NCBI RefSeq assembly: GCF_001659605.2
Contig: NC_035164.2
Span: 20,058,000 to 20,121,999, forward strand
Direction of reading: 5' to 3'
Source: Manihot esculenta
Taxonomy: Eukaryota > Streptophyta > Magnoliopsida > Malpighiales > Euphorbiaceae
Length of the DNA stretch: 64,000 nt
Shown here: in pieces, positions 9,501 through 21,127 of the stretch
Numbering within the stretch: position 1 is the stretch's first letter
Layout: each line of letters opens with the position of its first letter
Made by a program: the position numbers and the translations under genes
Notes under the pieces: model-generated
Told to the model about the DNA's origin: nothing
Database searches by the model: none
Seen by the model: only the letters and a program-made list of their open reading frames with translations

Positions 9501-11065
9501 TGATCAGTCTAAATTTAAACCATTTTATCATGACGTTATTGATGTTAATTTACACTTTTTCTGCCTAATTTTGTTATTTTGATCTTATTTTGCAGAAAAT
9601 GGTGTAAAGAGGCAATTTGGAGAAAATGCCCTTAAAACTGCCTAAAATGGAACAAAGGGGAGCAAGCATGCCAAGTTGCAACTGAAGAGGAGATAAACAA
9701 GGAAAGTAATTTGAAATTCAAATTTCAAATCTCCAAGAGCATTCAAAATTCAAAATTCAAGATTCAGCTTATTAAGGAAAGTGCTAAATAAGGAAAGTGC
9801 AGTCAGCAAAGCAATTTGAAATTCAAATTTCAAATCTTCAAGAATCCCTTTCCTTATTGAGGAAGCCAAATCTCAAGAAGATGCACATTCAAAATTTGAA
9901 ATTCAAAATTCAGCTTCTTAAGGAAGCCAAAGAAGACATACTTGCCCCCCAAGTCTTGCACATTCAAAATTCAAAATTCAAAAGGAGGCTCCACCTCATT
10001 AATGTACACTTATGCGGCAAGGGCAGCAACTTGGGCAGCAAGAAAGACCAACTTGGGTAGCAAGAAAGACCAACTTGGGCTGCAAGGAGACCTAAGGCAA
10101 CACTTTCAACTATAAAAAGACACATAAGGAGCCTCCCCATGGTTTTTCTACTCTCCCTTGGACACACATACGGGATTGCAAATGGCCACATCTCTTCTTC
10201 ATCTCTTTCTTTATTTTTGGTTTTTGTTTCAGCCATGAGTGGCTGAAACCTTTATTTCTAGTTGAAGATTGGTTGATACTTTAGTTGTTTTATGGATTAG
10301 GAGATCTGAACACACATTTTTTATCTTTTGTTTTTCAATATTCATGCAATCTCATGCTTAATTCCATTGTTGCTTTGTTATTTTGATCAATATGACCAAT
10401 TGATTCTTGATTGCAAGGTAATAAATTGTTAGTTTGAATAGTTTTAAGTCCGTGATTGCTTGGATTGTTCAAACATAAGTAACTCTTGGTGTAAAAACTA
10501 AGGAAATTACATGATCTAGCGATATCACCATGCGTTTGGATAGCTAGAATTAGGTCTCTCTATTTCTTAATGCAATTGACAGTTGTTAGATGCCTAAGGC
10601 CCAAGGACGTTCCTTGACAACTTGTTGATTAGTGATTGATTAGATGATGTTCCCTAATTAATTTATGCTTAAGGAGAGATATGGTGGTAAGAAGCGTCTT
10701 CCATCTCCATAACTAATTTATTGAATCAAACAAAGGAACCTAAGTATCAATGATCAATCCCAACAACTGAAGTGGATCCAATTCTTCAACTAGAGCTTTT
10801 CTCATAATTGAATCTCTTTAGTTTTATTATTCACTTACTTTATTGCTTTCATCATTAGTTTAATTGAATCAATCTCAAACCCCACTTTTTACTTTACTTG
10901 CAGTTTACTTTTATTTTGCTTTCAGTTTGTTTTGTTAGTCTTGATAAGAAAGATAGGTAAGTATCAATTCCCTGTGGATTCGATCCTTTCACCACTATCT
11001 GCAGTTGTAAGATTGTTGATAACTGAAAAGGTTATTTTTGACCGGCTTCGATAACCGCACAGTCA
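9501..11065 (+). repeat. 3' LTR of E6
   Basis: This 1565-bp LTR begins TGATCAGTC and ends CAGTCA. It shares with the E4 and E5 LTRs the AAATTCAAAATTCAA word-rich U3, a TATA-like ACTATAAAAAGA near 10110, the conserved AAGGACGTTCCTTG block, and the terminal CCCTGTGGATTCGATCC and ACCGGCTTCGA blocks. Confidence 0.85.
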
Positions 11066-11390
11066 ATAAGGCAGAAGAAGTACAGAGGCAAAGGTACACT
11101 CTTTTGGAACCACTACATAAGTTCTAAGCCATTTACTACATTATCTCTATTCTTCAGTATATTGACTTGAGCGTCGGAGTGGCTGCCCACCACCTCACCT
11201 TCTTTTCTTTGCAGTCTAGCCAATCACAGCATAGTTTCATCTTTTGGCCATGTCATCAATCTAATCCACGCAGCATCATTCGGTTCCATTGCTGGAAATT
11301 TCCATTGAATTCTCTATGTTCCTTTGGAATAACACCAGACTCTTGTTTTTTTTCTCTAAAATAGGAACCTTTCCTCTTTATCTCTTGAAA
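11066..11390 (+). repeat. Leader / LTR-end remnant of Tat element T
   Basis: TTGACTTGAGCGTCGGAGTGG (about 11161-11181) is a phrase typical of the 3' end of plant Tat-lineage LTRs. About 200 bases of non-coding sequence follow before the protease region. There is no gag, so gag was probably deleted. The call rests on the phrase plus the downstream Tat pol. Confidence 0.45.
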
Positions 11391-13584
11391 TGGCCGGAAT
11401 CATACATGTCATTATAGGAGGACCTGATGAAGGCAAAAGAAAAAATAAGCATATAGCAGAAGACATTCTATCTATCTATCAAAGACCATAGACCAAGCAA
11501 GAGATAAGGTTCTATCCTATTGACAAAGCGATTGGATTTTTTCAAAATAATATGTTGATCATTAAGATCCTCCTGAACCTGTATAAAGTAAGGCGGGTAT
11601 TGGTGGATATAGGTAGTTTTGTTAACCTTCTCATCTTAAATATTTTTAAAAAGTTAGGTTTAAATAAAAACAGTCTTGTTAGAGTTTTTCATCCTTTAGT
11701 AGGATTAGCATATAAGATTGTAGCAGTGCTGGATACCATCAACCTTCCCCTGGTACTAGGTGACGAAAAGTATAAGCGAGAGTTGTATGCAGAGTTCGCG
11801 GTGGTAGATATCCCATTTGCATACAATGTGATACTCGGCCGTCTAGTCCTAAACTGCCACAGTATCGCAATTAATATGGATTCTATGTGTCTTAAGCTTC
11901 CAACTCCAGGGGGAATAGAGGTGGTCTGATGCAATCCGAGGTTGGCAAAAGAAGGTTACAGATACCTAGCAAAAAGCCTCGAGAAATCAACCATGCATAT
12001 CGACTTGCTGGAGAAATCAAAATTTCATATAAAGTCAGAATCGATAGACCCGGTAGAGGAGGTCCAATTAGAGAATGAGCAAAAGGTATGGTTCAACATT
12101 GCATTAATCGGTGAAATAAAGACTCGTCTAATAGAATTGCTAAAGAGTTGAGTAACCACTTTCGCTTGGTCTCCAAAAGATATAGCAAGTGTGGACCCGA
12201 CTCTCATCGCCCATAAGCTATCTGTTGACAAAACCATCAAACCAGTCCAACAAAAGAAAATAAATTTTGCTCTAAAGAGGCAGCAGGCAATCAAAGAAGA
12301 GGTTGATAAGCTTTTGAGTGCAGGATTGATAAAGGAAGTCCAGTATCCCACATGGTTGGCCAACGTGGTCTGGTAAAGAAAGCTAATGGAAAGTGGAGGA
12401 AGTGTGTAGATTTCACTGACCTAAATAAAGTATGCCCAAAATATCATTACCCGCTACTGTCCATCGACAAATTAGTAGACTCAATCTCGAGTCACATAGT
12501 GATTCTCTTCCTTGATGTCATCTTAGGATACCACCAAATCATGATAGACATCGAGGACGTAGAGAAGACTACGTTCATAACATTCAAAGGAGTTTACTGC
12601 TACAAGGTAATGCCTTTTGATTTAAAAAATGCAGGGACGATATACCAAAGACTGGTGTCAGGAATCTTTGAGGACATGGTGCGATTAACCATCAAAGTGT
12701 ATATAGACGATATGGTGTTAAAGAGCTGATCATTAGAAGACCATCCAGAAGACATCTAAAAAGTCTTTACTATCTTAGATAAGGTGGGTATGAAGCTAAA
12801 CCTTGATACCTTTAGGTTAAAGGCTGATAAGTTTCTAGGGTATATCATCTCAAAAAGAGGCATAAAGGTGAACCCTGAGAAAATCAGCACTATCCAAAAT
12901 ATGAAAGCACCCAAAACCATTAATGAAGTGCAAAAGTTGAATGGGCGAGTCATTACCCTATGTCGTTTCATATCATGCTCGGCCAAAAGATGTCTTCTGA
13001 TCTTTAAAGCCTTAAAAGGCAAAGGTAAGTTTGAGTGGGAGGAAGAGTGTGCAGAGGTATTTGTAAGTCTAAAAACCTTTTTACCATCTTCTCCATTGCT
13101 AAGCCCGCCAGTCAAAGGTGAAGTTTTGTTTCTCTACTTATCTGTGACATAGAAAATAGTTTGCTCAGTGCCCATTCATGAAAACAATGGGGAGCAAAGT
13201 CCAGTGTATTATGCCAGCCAAGTTTTGAAAGGGGCAGAGCTGAATTATTCTCCTATCGAAAAGTTAGCATTTGTAGTTCTAATGTCAGCTACCAAGCTAC
13301 GACCATACTTCGAGTCGCACATCATCGAAGTTAGGACAGACCCTTTGCTAAAGGTTCCACATAGGCCGGAGTTGTCAAAGCGATTATCCATCTAGGCAGT
13401 AATATTGTCGGTCTATGACATCAAGTATGTTCTAAGAAAGATAATGAAAGCTTAGGTGCTAGCCGATTTTATTGTGGAAATGACTCCACCGATAGAACCT
13501 TCGGAGTCTCTTGAGTCAGCCATAGAGGAATGGAAAGTTTAGGCAGATGGAGCTCATGGAGCTAGGGGTTCGGGAATCGGGATC
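11390..13584 (+). pseudogene. Decayed pol of Tat-lineage element T: protease, RT, RNase H (first part)
   Basis: Broken frames give, in order, a retropepsin-like region (RRVLVDIGSFVN, about 11590; later YNVILGRLVLN), a linker, reverse transcriptase (KWRKCVDFTDLNKVCPK about 12390; VYIDDMVLKS about 12700), RNase H (about 12784-13400) and the beginning of a second, archaeal-type RNase H (ADGAHGARGSGIGI, about 13543-13584). A second RNase H is the hallmark of Tat elements. Several stops and frameshifts (for example near 12150, 12375, 12729 and 13152) make it non-functional. It breaks at the GGATC duplication where E5 inserted and resumes at 21133. Confidence 0.85.
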
Positions 13585-15342
13585 TGACTCGTGGTTGTCG
13601 AAGCCGGTAAAAAATAACCTTTCCAGTTATCAACAATTTTACAACTGCAGATAGTGGTAAAGGATCAAATCCACAGAGAATTATAAACTTATCTATTTTT
13701 CTCAACAAAACAAAGAGATTAAACTGAATGAGAAACTGAAAGCAAGTAACTGAAAGCGGAACAAAAGTAAAATGCAATAAAAGTAAAAATGGGGGGGGGG
13801 GTTTTGAGATTGATTTGATTAGCAAACTACTGAAAGCAATTAAATGAGCAAGTAATTAAAATAAAAGAGAAATTCAATATGAGAAAGGTCTAGTTGAAGA
13901 GATGGATCCACTTTGGTTGTTTGGATTGATCATTGAAACTTATATTCTCTTGATTGATTCAATAGATTAGTTATGGAGATGGAAAACGCTTCTCACTACC
14001 ATATCTCTCCTTATGATTAAATCAATTAGGGAACGTCCTCTAATCAATTACTAATTAACAAATTACCAAGGAACGTCCTTGGGCCTTAGGCATCAAAACA
14101 ATTGTCAATTGCATGAAGAAATAGAGAGATCCAATCCTAGCTACCCAAATGCATGGAGATGTTGCTAGATCATACAATTCCTTAGTTATTACACCAAGTG
14201 TTCTTATGTTAGAATAATTCCAGTAATTACGGACTAAAAATTATCCCAACTAATAATCAATTACCTTGCAATCAAGAATCAAGTGGCCAATTTGATCAAA
14301 ACAACAAAGTAATCATAGATTCAAGCACCAAAATGTATGAATATTGAACAAATCAAAGACAAATAGTTTATGTTCAGATCTCACAATCCATAAAACAACC
14401 TTAGTTTCAACAAATATTCAACTAGAATAAAAGGTTTCAGCCACTCATGGCTGAAACAAAATAGAAAATAAAAGGGGAAAGCAAAAGATGAAGAACCGAA
14501 GATGGAGATGGAGAAGGGAGAGCGCTGGCCACTCCTCCTTGCCTTGGCCGAATGGTGTCTTCTTCCAATCTGCCTTGGATGGCCACTTTGAGATCTTTAA
14601 ATATGTTTTAAGGTGATGTCTTAGGGTTTTAAGAGGCTGCCCACATTTTAAGAGGTTGCCCAAAATGCCCTTGGTCCAAGATGTGCCATCCATGCACATG
14701 TTTGAAGGGAAAAACGTGGGGCATGTGTGGCTTGTGCAAGAATGGGTCTTTTGGTCTTTGTTTGCTGCCCAAATGTCTTCAAGATGCTGCCCAAGGTGTC
14801 CAAGACTTGGCTTCACACTCTCCTTGCCGCCCATGCACTAATAAGGAAGGTGGAGCCTTCTTTGCAATTTGAATTTTGAATGTGCAAGGCATGAGGTGGC
14901 AAGCATGTGATCTTTGGATTTGGCTTCCTTAACAAGCTGGATTTTGAAATTCAAAATTTGAATATGAATCTTGAAGACTTGAAATTCAAAATACTTTCCT
15001 TATTTCGCTCTTTATTTATGGCAACTTGAGACTTGGCTTCTTGAATAAGGAAAAGGCTACTTGGAGATTTGAAATTTGAATTTCAAATTGCTTTGGCTGA
15101 ATGTTCTTTCCTTCTTTGCCACTTTCCTTATTTAGAACTTTCCTTATTTAGCTTCACTTGAATTCAACTTGGCAGGCTTGCTCTCCTTTGCTCTAATTAA
15201 GGCAGTTTTAGGGGGATTTTCTCCAAAATGTCCTTTTACACCATTTTCTGCAAAATAATATCAAAAGCACTAAATTAAGCATAAATCATGTAAATAATCA
15301 TCAATAATATCAAGATAAAATGGACTAAAATATATTCTATCA
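13585..15342 (-). repeat. 3' LTR of E5
   Basis: The plus strand starts TGACTCG and ends CTATCA, i.e. TGATAG...GAGTCA in element sense. It differs from the 5' copy (19376-21127) by scattered substitutions and a few short indels, including a longer G run near 13792. The two copies are plainly paired. Confidence 0.92.
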
Positions 15343-15362
15343 AATACCCCCACACCTAGCCT
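15343..15362 (-). other. Polypurine tract of E5 (outer module)
   Basis: The minus strand reads TAGGTGTGGGGGTATT directly before the 3' LTR. GAGGACAAGC lies upstream of it in element sense, as in E4. Confidence 0.8.
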
Positions 15363-16419
15363 TTGGCTTGTCCTCAAGCAAATAAACATAATCAAATAAG
15401 CTTTCTTTGCTACTTGATCCTTATTTCCACTTAAGCTCTTACTCTAGACACCCATTTTGAATCATTGCAGTGAAGAATATACGCATGAAGGTTACTCACC
15501 TTCTTTCCTTGTTTTCCCTTACTTACCATGGCTAGGATTTGTTTTCCTCAAGAGAGAGATCATACATGCACATATTATTTGTTCAGATAAGACTCTTTTT
15601 AGCTTTTAGATTGACTTGCCCTTACCTTGAAGTACTTTATTCAGTCTTTTTGCACTTGAATATTGCTTGAAAAAGTCACCAACCTTTTGACGTGAAGGTA
15701 CATATTGGTGATACCCACCTCCAGTTACTCAGTTGGTCACCTGTCCAAGTGGCTACTAGCTCTGTTCATAGTCTTTTGACCATTGAAACAATTTTGAATT
15801 TGTGCTTATGAGGTCTTTGCCTTTGCTGAATTTTCTTTCTCTCAATGATTTGGGCAAATCAACACCAATTGCTAAATCAAGTCATGTTAAGTTCATTCAC
15901 ACAATTTTCAATTTATTCTCTCTAATGAGTGTCATCAATATATTTTTCACCATGGCAAACTCAAAGATTCAATTCAAAAGACAATTCTCAAATATGAGAA
16001 TAACTCACTGCTATTGATTCAACATAAGTTTAAAGAGTCATCATATCAATGGGGTCATGGAAAGAAAAGCTCATCTAACATAGTTCATCAGTTTGAGTAG
16101 AGCAAATCAAAAAGAAGAAGAAAGTTGTGGTTGTGTGTGTTTTATTGAAAGCATAAATTTAAACAAACTAAAGGGAAAACTGAAAGCAAAAAATCGCATG
16201 AACTGCATAACAGATTAAAGCAAAAATCGCAATTCTGAAAGAAAAATGAAAAAATTTCGTAGACTGAAAGGAAAAGAAGAAGAAAAGAAGAAGAGAAAGA
16301 AGAAGAGGAGATACGCACCCCCACACCTAAATCATGCATTGTTCTCAATGTATAAGAAAAATAAGAAAACAAAGGAAACTGAGTACTCCCCTGGGGTGTG
16401 GTGTGCATGGCATGATCAC
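15363..16419 (-). other. 3' non-coding region of E5
   Basis: No coding capacity is seen. The region lies between the gag-protease stop and the polypurine tract and holds the inner polypurine-like module (16318-16329). A region of the same length and sequence type occurs in E4 and E6. Confidence 0.7.
16318..16329 (-). other. Inner polypurine-like module of E5
   Basis: TAGGTGTGGGGG (minus strand) lies 971 bases from the outer tract and is preceded by GAGAACAATGCA in element sense. Confidence 0.65.
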
Positions 16420-16795
16420 TTAGGCTGACTGAGATGGTTGATGTAGTGGAATTTCTTCCACTACTTGCACTGCAAATCCTTCATAGAAAGGTTTTAGATA
16501 TGGTTCCTTCCAAACATCATGTTTTGCATTCTTCTTGTCTTTGTCCTTTGTGTGCTTGGGCCTATCAAAGGGAAAGTTGCTTCCTACACATTCAAGAGGT
16601 TGCCACATTGAGAGCTTTTGTTTGGACAGACAAGATTCTGCCTTATCTGGTGGCTTTGGCAGAAAGTGTTTCTCATGCCCCTTTGCTTTGGGCGATTGGA
16701 ATTCCATTTGTTCCTTGTGTACATGGGTTGTTGGCTGTCTGGCTGAACTGGTTTCACCCTTTTCTTTCTGCGCAGAGCACATCTGAGGTGGAAGG

Positions 16796-16832
16796 TTCAG
16801 CGGCCGAAAGGTGGTGGAGTTCGGCGGCCGAA
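16796..16832. repeat. Two palindromes inside the E5 protease tail
   Basis: TTCAGCGGCCGAA (16796-16808) and TTCGGCGGCCGAA (16820-16832) lie 24 bases apart, a multiple of three, so the frame is kept and reads TFRPPNSTTFRPLNL. E4 has an unrelated segment at this position (47464-47540). Confidence 0.85.
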
Positions 16833-18012
16833 AGGTCATGGTTTCAGTTTGCGCAAGTCCTTGCTGAAGTGGTGCAACAATGTTTTCTTCATCCTGCGCT
16901 TGACTGCAATTTACCTGTTGGATGCTACAGACTGTCTCTTTCAGTTTTGGCTCTTTCTGGCTCTCATTCCTGCAAAGATCATCATTCAGAATACAATCTT
17001 GATTCTCATTAAATATTTTCTGGCTCAAGCAGTCAACAATATCAAGACCATAAACAGGGGACATATCATGTGGATATTTCATAGCATCATAGACATTATA
17101 TTTAATGACTTCCCCTTCAAATTCCATAGTCAAAGTACCATCATGCACATCAATCTTAGTCCTAGCAATACTCAAGAAAGGACGTCCAAGAAGGATATCA
17201 GAACTAGTATTGCAACTATCTTCCTTAGTATCAATCACATAAAAATCTGCAGGAAAGACAAGTTCATCTACTTGAACTAACACATCTTCTAGAACACCTA
17301 TGGGATATACCATAGATCTATCAGCTAATTGTATCACAACTCTTGTGTCTTTCAGTGCACATGCATTCAAAGATTTATAGATGGAGAGAGGCATAACATT
17401 TATAGATGCGCCAAGATCACACATAGCTTTCTTAATTCCAACATTCCCTATTTTGCAAGAAATAGCAACCATACCTTTATCTTTGGATTTAGTAGGGAGT
17501 TCTCTTTTAATCATAGCAATAACAACTTCACCTACACTTACTTTCTCTCTCTCAACAAGCTTTCTTCTATTGGTGCACAATTCTTTCAGAAATTTTGCAT
17601 ACCTGGGAATCTGCTTGACAGCATCTAGCAGGGGTATGTTGATTTCCACCTTTCTGAAAGTCTCAAGAATCTCCTTTTCTTCCTTTTCTTTTTGTGTTCT
17701 TTCAAATCTCTTTAGAAAAGGAGGTGGAATCTGAAAATGTACCTTTTGATCAGTCTTCTGCGCAGGAGGTGTTTCAGATGGGGCTCGGCTGGCTGGCTCA
17801 GGTGAGTGTTGCACAGGAGTTGTTTCAATTTGCGTAGGGGTGGTCTCAGATTGCGCAGGCTCTTGTGCAACTTGCTTCTCTTCCTCAAATCTGGCATCTT
17901 GAAGTTCTTTCCCACTTCTCAAGGTGATGGCACTCACATTCTGTCTGGGGTTAGTTTCAGTTTGGGAAGGAAGCTTACCTTGGGATTCAGATTTGCTCAT
18001 TAGCTGTTCCAC

Positions 18013-18015
18013 CTA
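18013..18015 (-). other. In-frame UAG in E5 gag-protease
   Basis: It lies four codons before the conserved MSKSESQGKL. E4 has a UAG at the same distance from the same peptide (46348-46350). Confidence 0.8.
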
Positions 18016-19171
18016 CCGTTGGAGAGTTTGCACAGAGTTTGTAAGTGTCTCTATCATTCTTTCAAGGTACTGATTGGGATTTGAAGGTGCTGGTTGGGCC
18101 TGATTCTTGTGGTAGTTCTGATAGTTCTGATTATTATTGGCCCTTCTATAGCTGAAATTGGGATGGTCTCTCCAGCCTGGATTGTATGTGTTGGAATATG
18201 GATCATGTCTAGGCTGTTTGTTATATCCTCCAATGGCATTAGCTTGCTGGTTGTCTTCTTGAAGAGTAGGACATTGATTAGTTAGGTGGCCTACATAAGA
18301 ACAGATCCCACATGGCCTAGGTGGCTGGGCTGCCTGAATCTGTTGAACCAGTCCTATGGCAAAATCTTTCATAACAGATGTCAGTTCAGAAATAGAAGGT
18401 GAACTTACCTCATTGACTCCTCTCTGCAGTTGCTTTTCTTCTCCATATTGCCTAGATGAGGCTGCAAGTGTTGAAATCAACTCTCTCATCTCTCTAGGTG
18501 TCTTATCTGCAATGGATTCTCCACAAGCTACATCAATGAAATTTCTTTCTGATGAGAGCAATCCTCCATAGAAGAACTCTATGAGGGACTTATCTGACAT
18601 ATCATGTTGTGGACAATCTGTACACAGTCTTTCAAACCTTTCCCAATAATCATATAAATCCTCAATTGGTTTCTGTCTTATGCTAGTGATTTCTCTTATT
18701 ATGCCAATGGCTTTAGATGTCGGGAAATATTTGTTCAGAAAAGTTATAACCATATTATCCCAAGAAATGATAGATCCAGGTGGCAAATAAAATAACCAAT
18801 CCTTAGCATAGTCATCTAATGAAAAAGGAAAAGCTCTTAACTTAACATGATCTTCAAAAATACCTTGAGGTCTCATAGATGAACAGACAATATTGAACTC
18901 TTTCAAGTGCTTGTGTGGATTTTCATTTTGCAAACCTCTAAATTTAGGGAGAAGATGGATCAAACCTGTTTTCAGTTCAAAGGGAACTGTCAAAGGTGGA
19001 TAGGTGATGCAAAGTGGTTCTTGATCGCCTTCAGGTGTTGCCAATTCTCTCATGGTTCTTTCTCTTGGCATTGGAGCTCTAATGGCTGGATTTTCCTGAA
19101 TTATTTGGTCATAGACAGCCTATCCATTTTGGGCAGCATGTTGTGCATTAGGTTCAGCCATTGGTGCAAAG

Positions 19172-19231
19172 TTCGGTGGCTGGAGAAGGGAAGGTTCGGC
19201 GGCTGAATGTTGATGAAGTTCGGCGGCCGAA
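19172..19231. repeat. Palindromes inside the E5 gag N-terminus
   Basis: TTCGGCGGCTGAA (19195-19207) and TTCGGCGGCCGAA (19219-19231) lie 24 bases apart, with a weaker copy at 19172. They replace a variable linker found in E4 gag after RLGKQ. Confidence 0.8.
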
Positions 19232-19356
19232 TGTGTGGCAGAAGGTTTGCTTTCCTAGTCTCCTGATTGTGCGTTCAATTTCTGGATCGTAAGGCATAGT
19301 GTCCCTATGTTCAAATCTGGTCATGAAAGAAAAATAAGCAAGTTAGAACAATTTTC

Positions 19357-19370
19357 CGGCAACAGCGCCA
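19357..19370 (-). other. Primer binding site of E5 (tRNA-Asp type)
   Basis: The minus strand reads TGGCGCTGTTGCCGG, one mismatch from the plant tRNA-Asp 3' complement TGGCGCCGTTGCCGG. It lies five bases inside the 5' LTR. Confidence 0.85.
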
Positions 19371-19375
19371 ATTTT

Positions 19376-21127
19376 TGACTCGCGGTTGTCGAAGCTGGTC
19401 AAAAATAACCTTTCCGATTATCAATAATTTTACAACTGGAGATAGTGGTAAAGGATCGAATCCACAGAGAATTGTAAACTTGTCTATTTTTCTCAACAAA
19501 ACCAAGAGATTAAACTGAATGAGAAACTGAAAGCAAGTAACTGAAAGCGGAACAAAAAGAAAATGCAATAAAAGTAAAAAGAAGGGGTTTTGAGATTGAT
19601 TTGATTAGCAAACTACTGAAAGCAATTAAATGAGCAAGTAATTAAAATAAAATAGAAATTAATATGAGAAAGGTCTAGTTGAAGAGATGGATCCACTTTG
19701 GTTGTTTGGATTGATCATTGAAACTTATGTTCTCTTGATTGATTCAATAGATTAGTTAAGGAGATGGAAAACGCTTCTCACCACCATGTCTCTCCTTATG
19801 ATTAAATCAATTAGGGAACGTCCTCTAATCAATTGCTAATTAACAAATTGCCAAGGAACGTCCTTGGGCCTTAGGCATCAAAACAATTGTCAATTGCATG
19901 AAGAAATAGAGAGATCCAATCCTAGCTACCCAAACGCATGGAGATGTTGCTAGATCATACAATTCCTTAGTTATTACACCAAGTGTTCTTATGTTAGAAT
20001 AATTCTAGCAATTACGGACTAAAAATTATCCCAACTAATAATCAATTACCTTGCAATCAAGAATCAAGTGGTCAATTTGATCAAAACAACAAAGTAATCA
20101 TAGATTCAAGCACCAAAATGTATGAATATTGAACAAATCAAAGACAAATAGTTTATGTTCAGATCTCACAATCCATAAAACAACCTTAGTTTCAACCAAT
20201 CTTCAACTAGAATAAAAGGTTTCAGCCACTCATGGCTGAAACAAAACAGAAAATAAAAGGGGAAAGCAAAAGATGAAGAACCGAAGATGGAGATGGAGAA
20301 GGGAGAGCATCGGCCACTCATCCTTGCCTTGGCTGAATGGTGTCTTCTTCCAATCTGCCTTGGATGGCCACTTTGAGATCTTTAAATATATTTTAAGGTG
20401 TTGTCTTAGGGTTTCAAGAGGCTGCCCATGTTTTCAGAGGTTGCCCAAAATGCCCTTGGTCCAAGATGCGCCATCCATGCAAATGTGTGAAGGGAAAAAC
20501 GTGGGGCATGTGTGGCTTGTGCAAGAATGGGTCTTTTGGTCTTTGTTTGCTGCCCAAGTGTCTTCAAGATGCTGCCCAAGGTGCCCAAGACTTGCCTTCA
20601 CACTCTCCTTGCCGCCCATGCACTAATAAGGAAGGTGGAGCCTCCTTTGCAATTTGAATTTTGAATGTGCAAGGCATGAGGTGGCAAGCATGTGATCTTT
20701 GGATTTGGCTTCCTTAACAAGCTGGATTTTGAAATTCAAAATTTGAATATGAATCTTGAAGACTTGAAATTCAAAATACTTTCCTTATTTGGCTCTTTAT
20801 TTATGGCAACTTGAGACTTGGCTTCTTGAATAAGGAAAAGGCTACTTGGAGATTTGAAATTTGAATTTCAAATTACTTTGGCTGAATGTTCTTTCTTTCT
20901 TTGCCACTTTCCTTGTTTAGAACTTTCCTTATTTAGCTTCACTTGAATTCAACTTGTCAGGCTTGCTCTCCTTTGCTCCAATTAAGGCAGTTTTAGGGGG
21001 ATTTTCTCCAAAATGTCCTTTTATACCATTTTCTACAAAATAATATCAAAAGCACTAAATTAAGCAGAAATCATGTAAATAATCATCAATAATATCAAGA
21101 TAAAATGGACTAAAATATGTTCTATCA
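19376..21127 (-). repeat. 5' LTR of E5
   Basis: This 1752-bp LTR pairs with 13585-15342. It holds a TATA-like stretch (element sense CTTAAAATATATTTAAAG, near 20380-20397) and AAATTCAAATTT words in the U3 part. Confidence 0.92.

Larger units (their letters stand above)
8044..11065 (+). mobile_element. E6: 3' part of an Athila-like element
   Basis: An internal remnant and a complete 3' LTR are present. The left side is interrupted by M1 at 8043 and continues outside the window. The 3' non-coding region (about 8500-9480) and the LTR match those of E4 (47908-50452) and E5. The sequence goes from a short pol remnant straight into the 3' non-coding region, so no reverse transcriptase or integrase is present here. 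The five bases after the LTR are ATAAG (11066-11070). Confidence 0.85.
16420..19324 (-). pseudogene. Gag-protease of E5 (Athila-like)
   Basis: The start at 19324 (MTRFEHRDTMPYDPEIERTI) matches the E4 gag start. The capsid-like domain spans about 19071-18400 (for example DDYAKDWLFYLPPGS). A zinc knuckle CGICSYVGHLTNQC (CX2CX4HX4C) lies around 18260-18310. The retropepsin has its active-site motif DLGAS near 17404-17418, followed by QLADRS and DILLGRPFL. A TAG (18013-18015) separates the 352-residue gag part from the 530-residue gag-tail/protease part in the same frame. A further frameshift and a TAG occur upstream near 19120-19170. Two groups of TTCGGC-N-GCCGAA palindromes lie inside the coding region. 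No RT follows; the frame ends at 16420. Confidence 0.88.
13585..21127 (-). mobile_element. E5: complete Athila-like gag-protease element, no RT/integrase
   Basis: This 7543-bp element is flanked by perfect direct repeats GGATC (13580-13584 and 21128-21132). It has two LTRs (1758 and 1752 bp), a tRNA-Asp type primer site, one gag-protease reading frame, a 3' non-coding region with two polypurine-like modules, and no RT, RNase H or integrase. The internal region is about 4.03 kb, nearly equal to that of E4 once its inserts are removed. That points to a defined non-autonomous family rather than random decay. Confidence 0.93.

Noticed and set aside
14445..14872. Open frames of 61-129 codons in the E5 LTRs (also 20273-20657)
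   Set aside because: They lie inside LTRs on either strand, differ between the two LTR copies and show no family signal.
16434..17280. Plus-strand frames of 143-192 codons opposite the E5 protease gene
   Set aside because: They are antisense shadows of the gag-protease reading frame, which shows clear retropepsin motifs.
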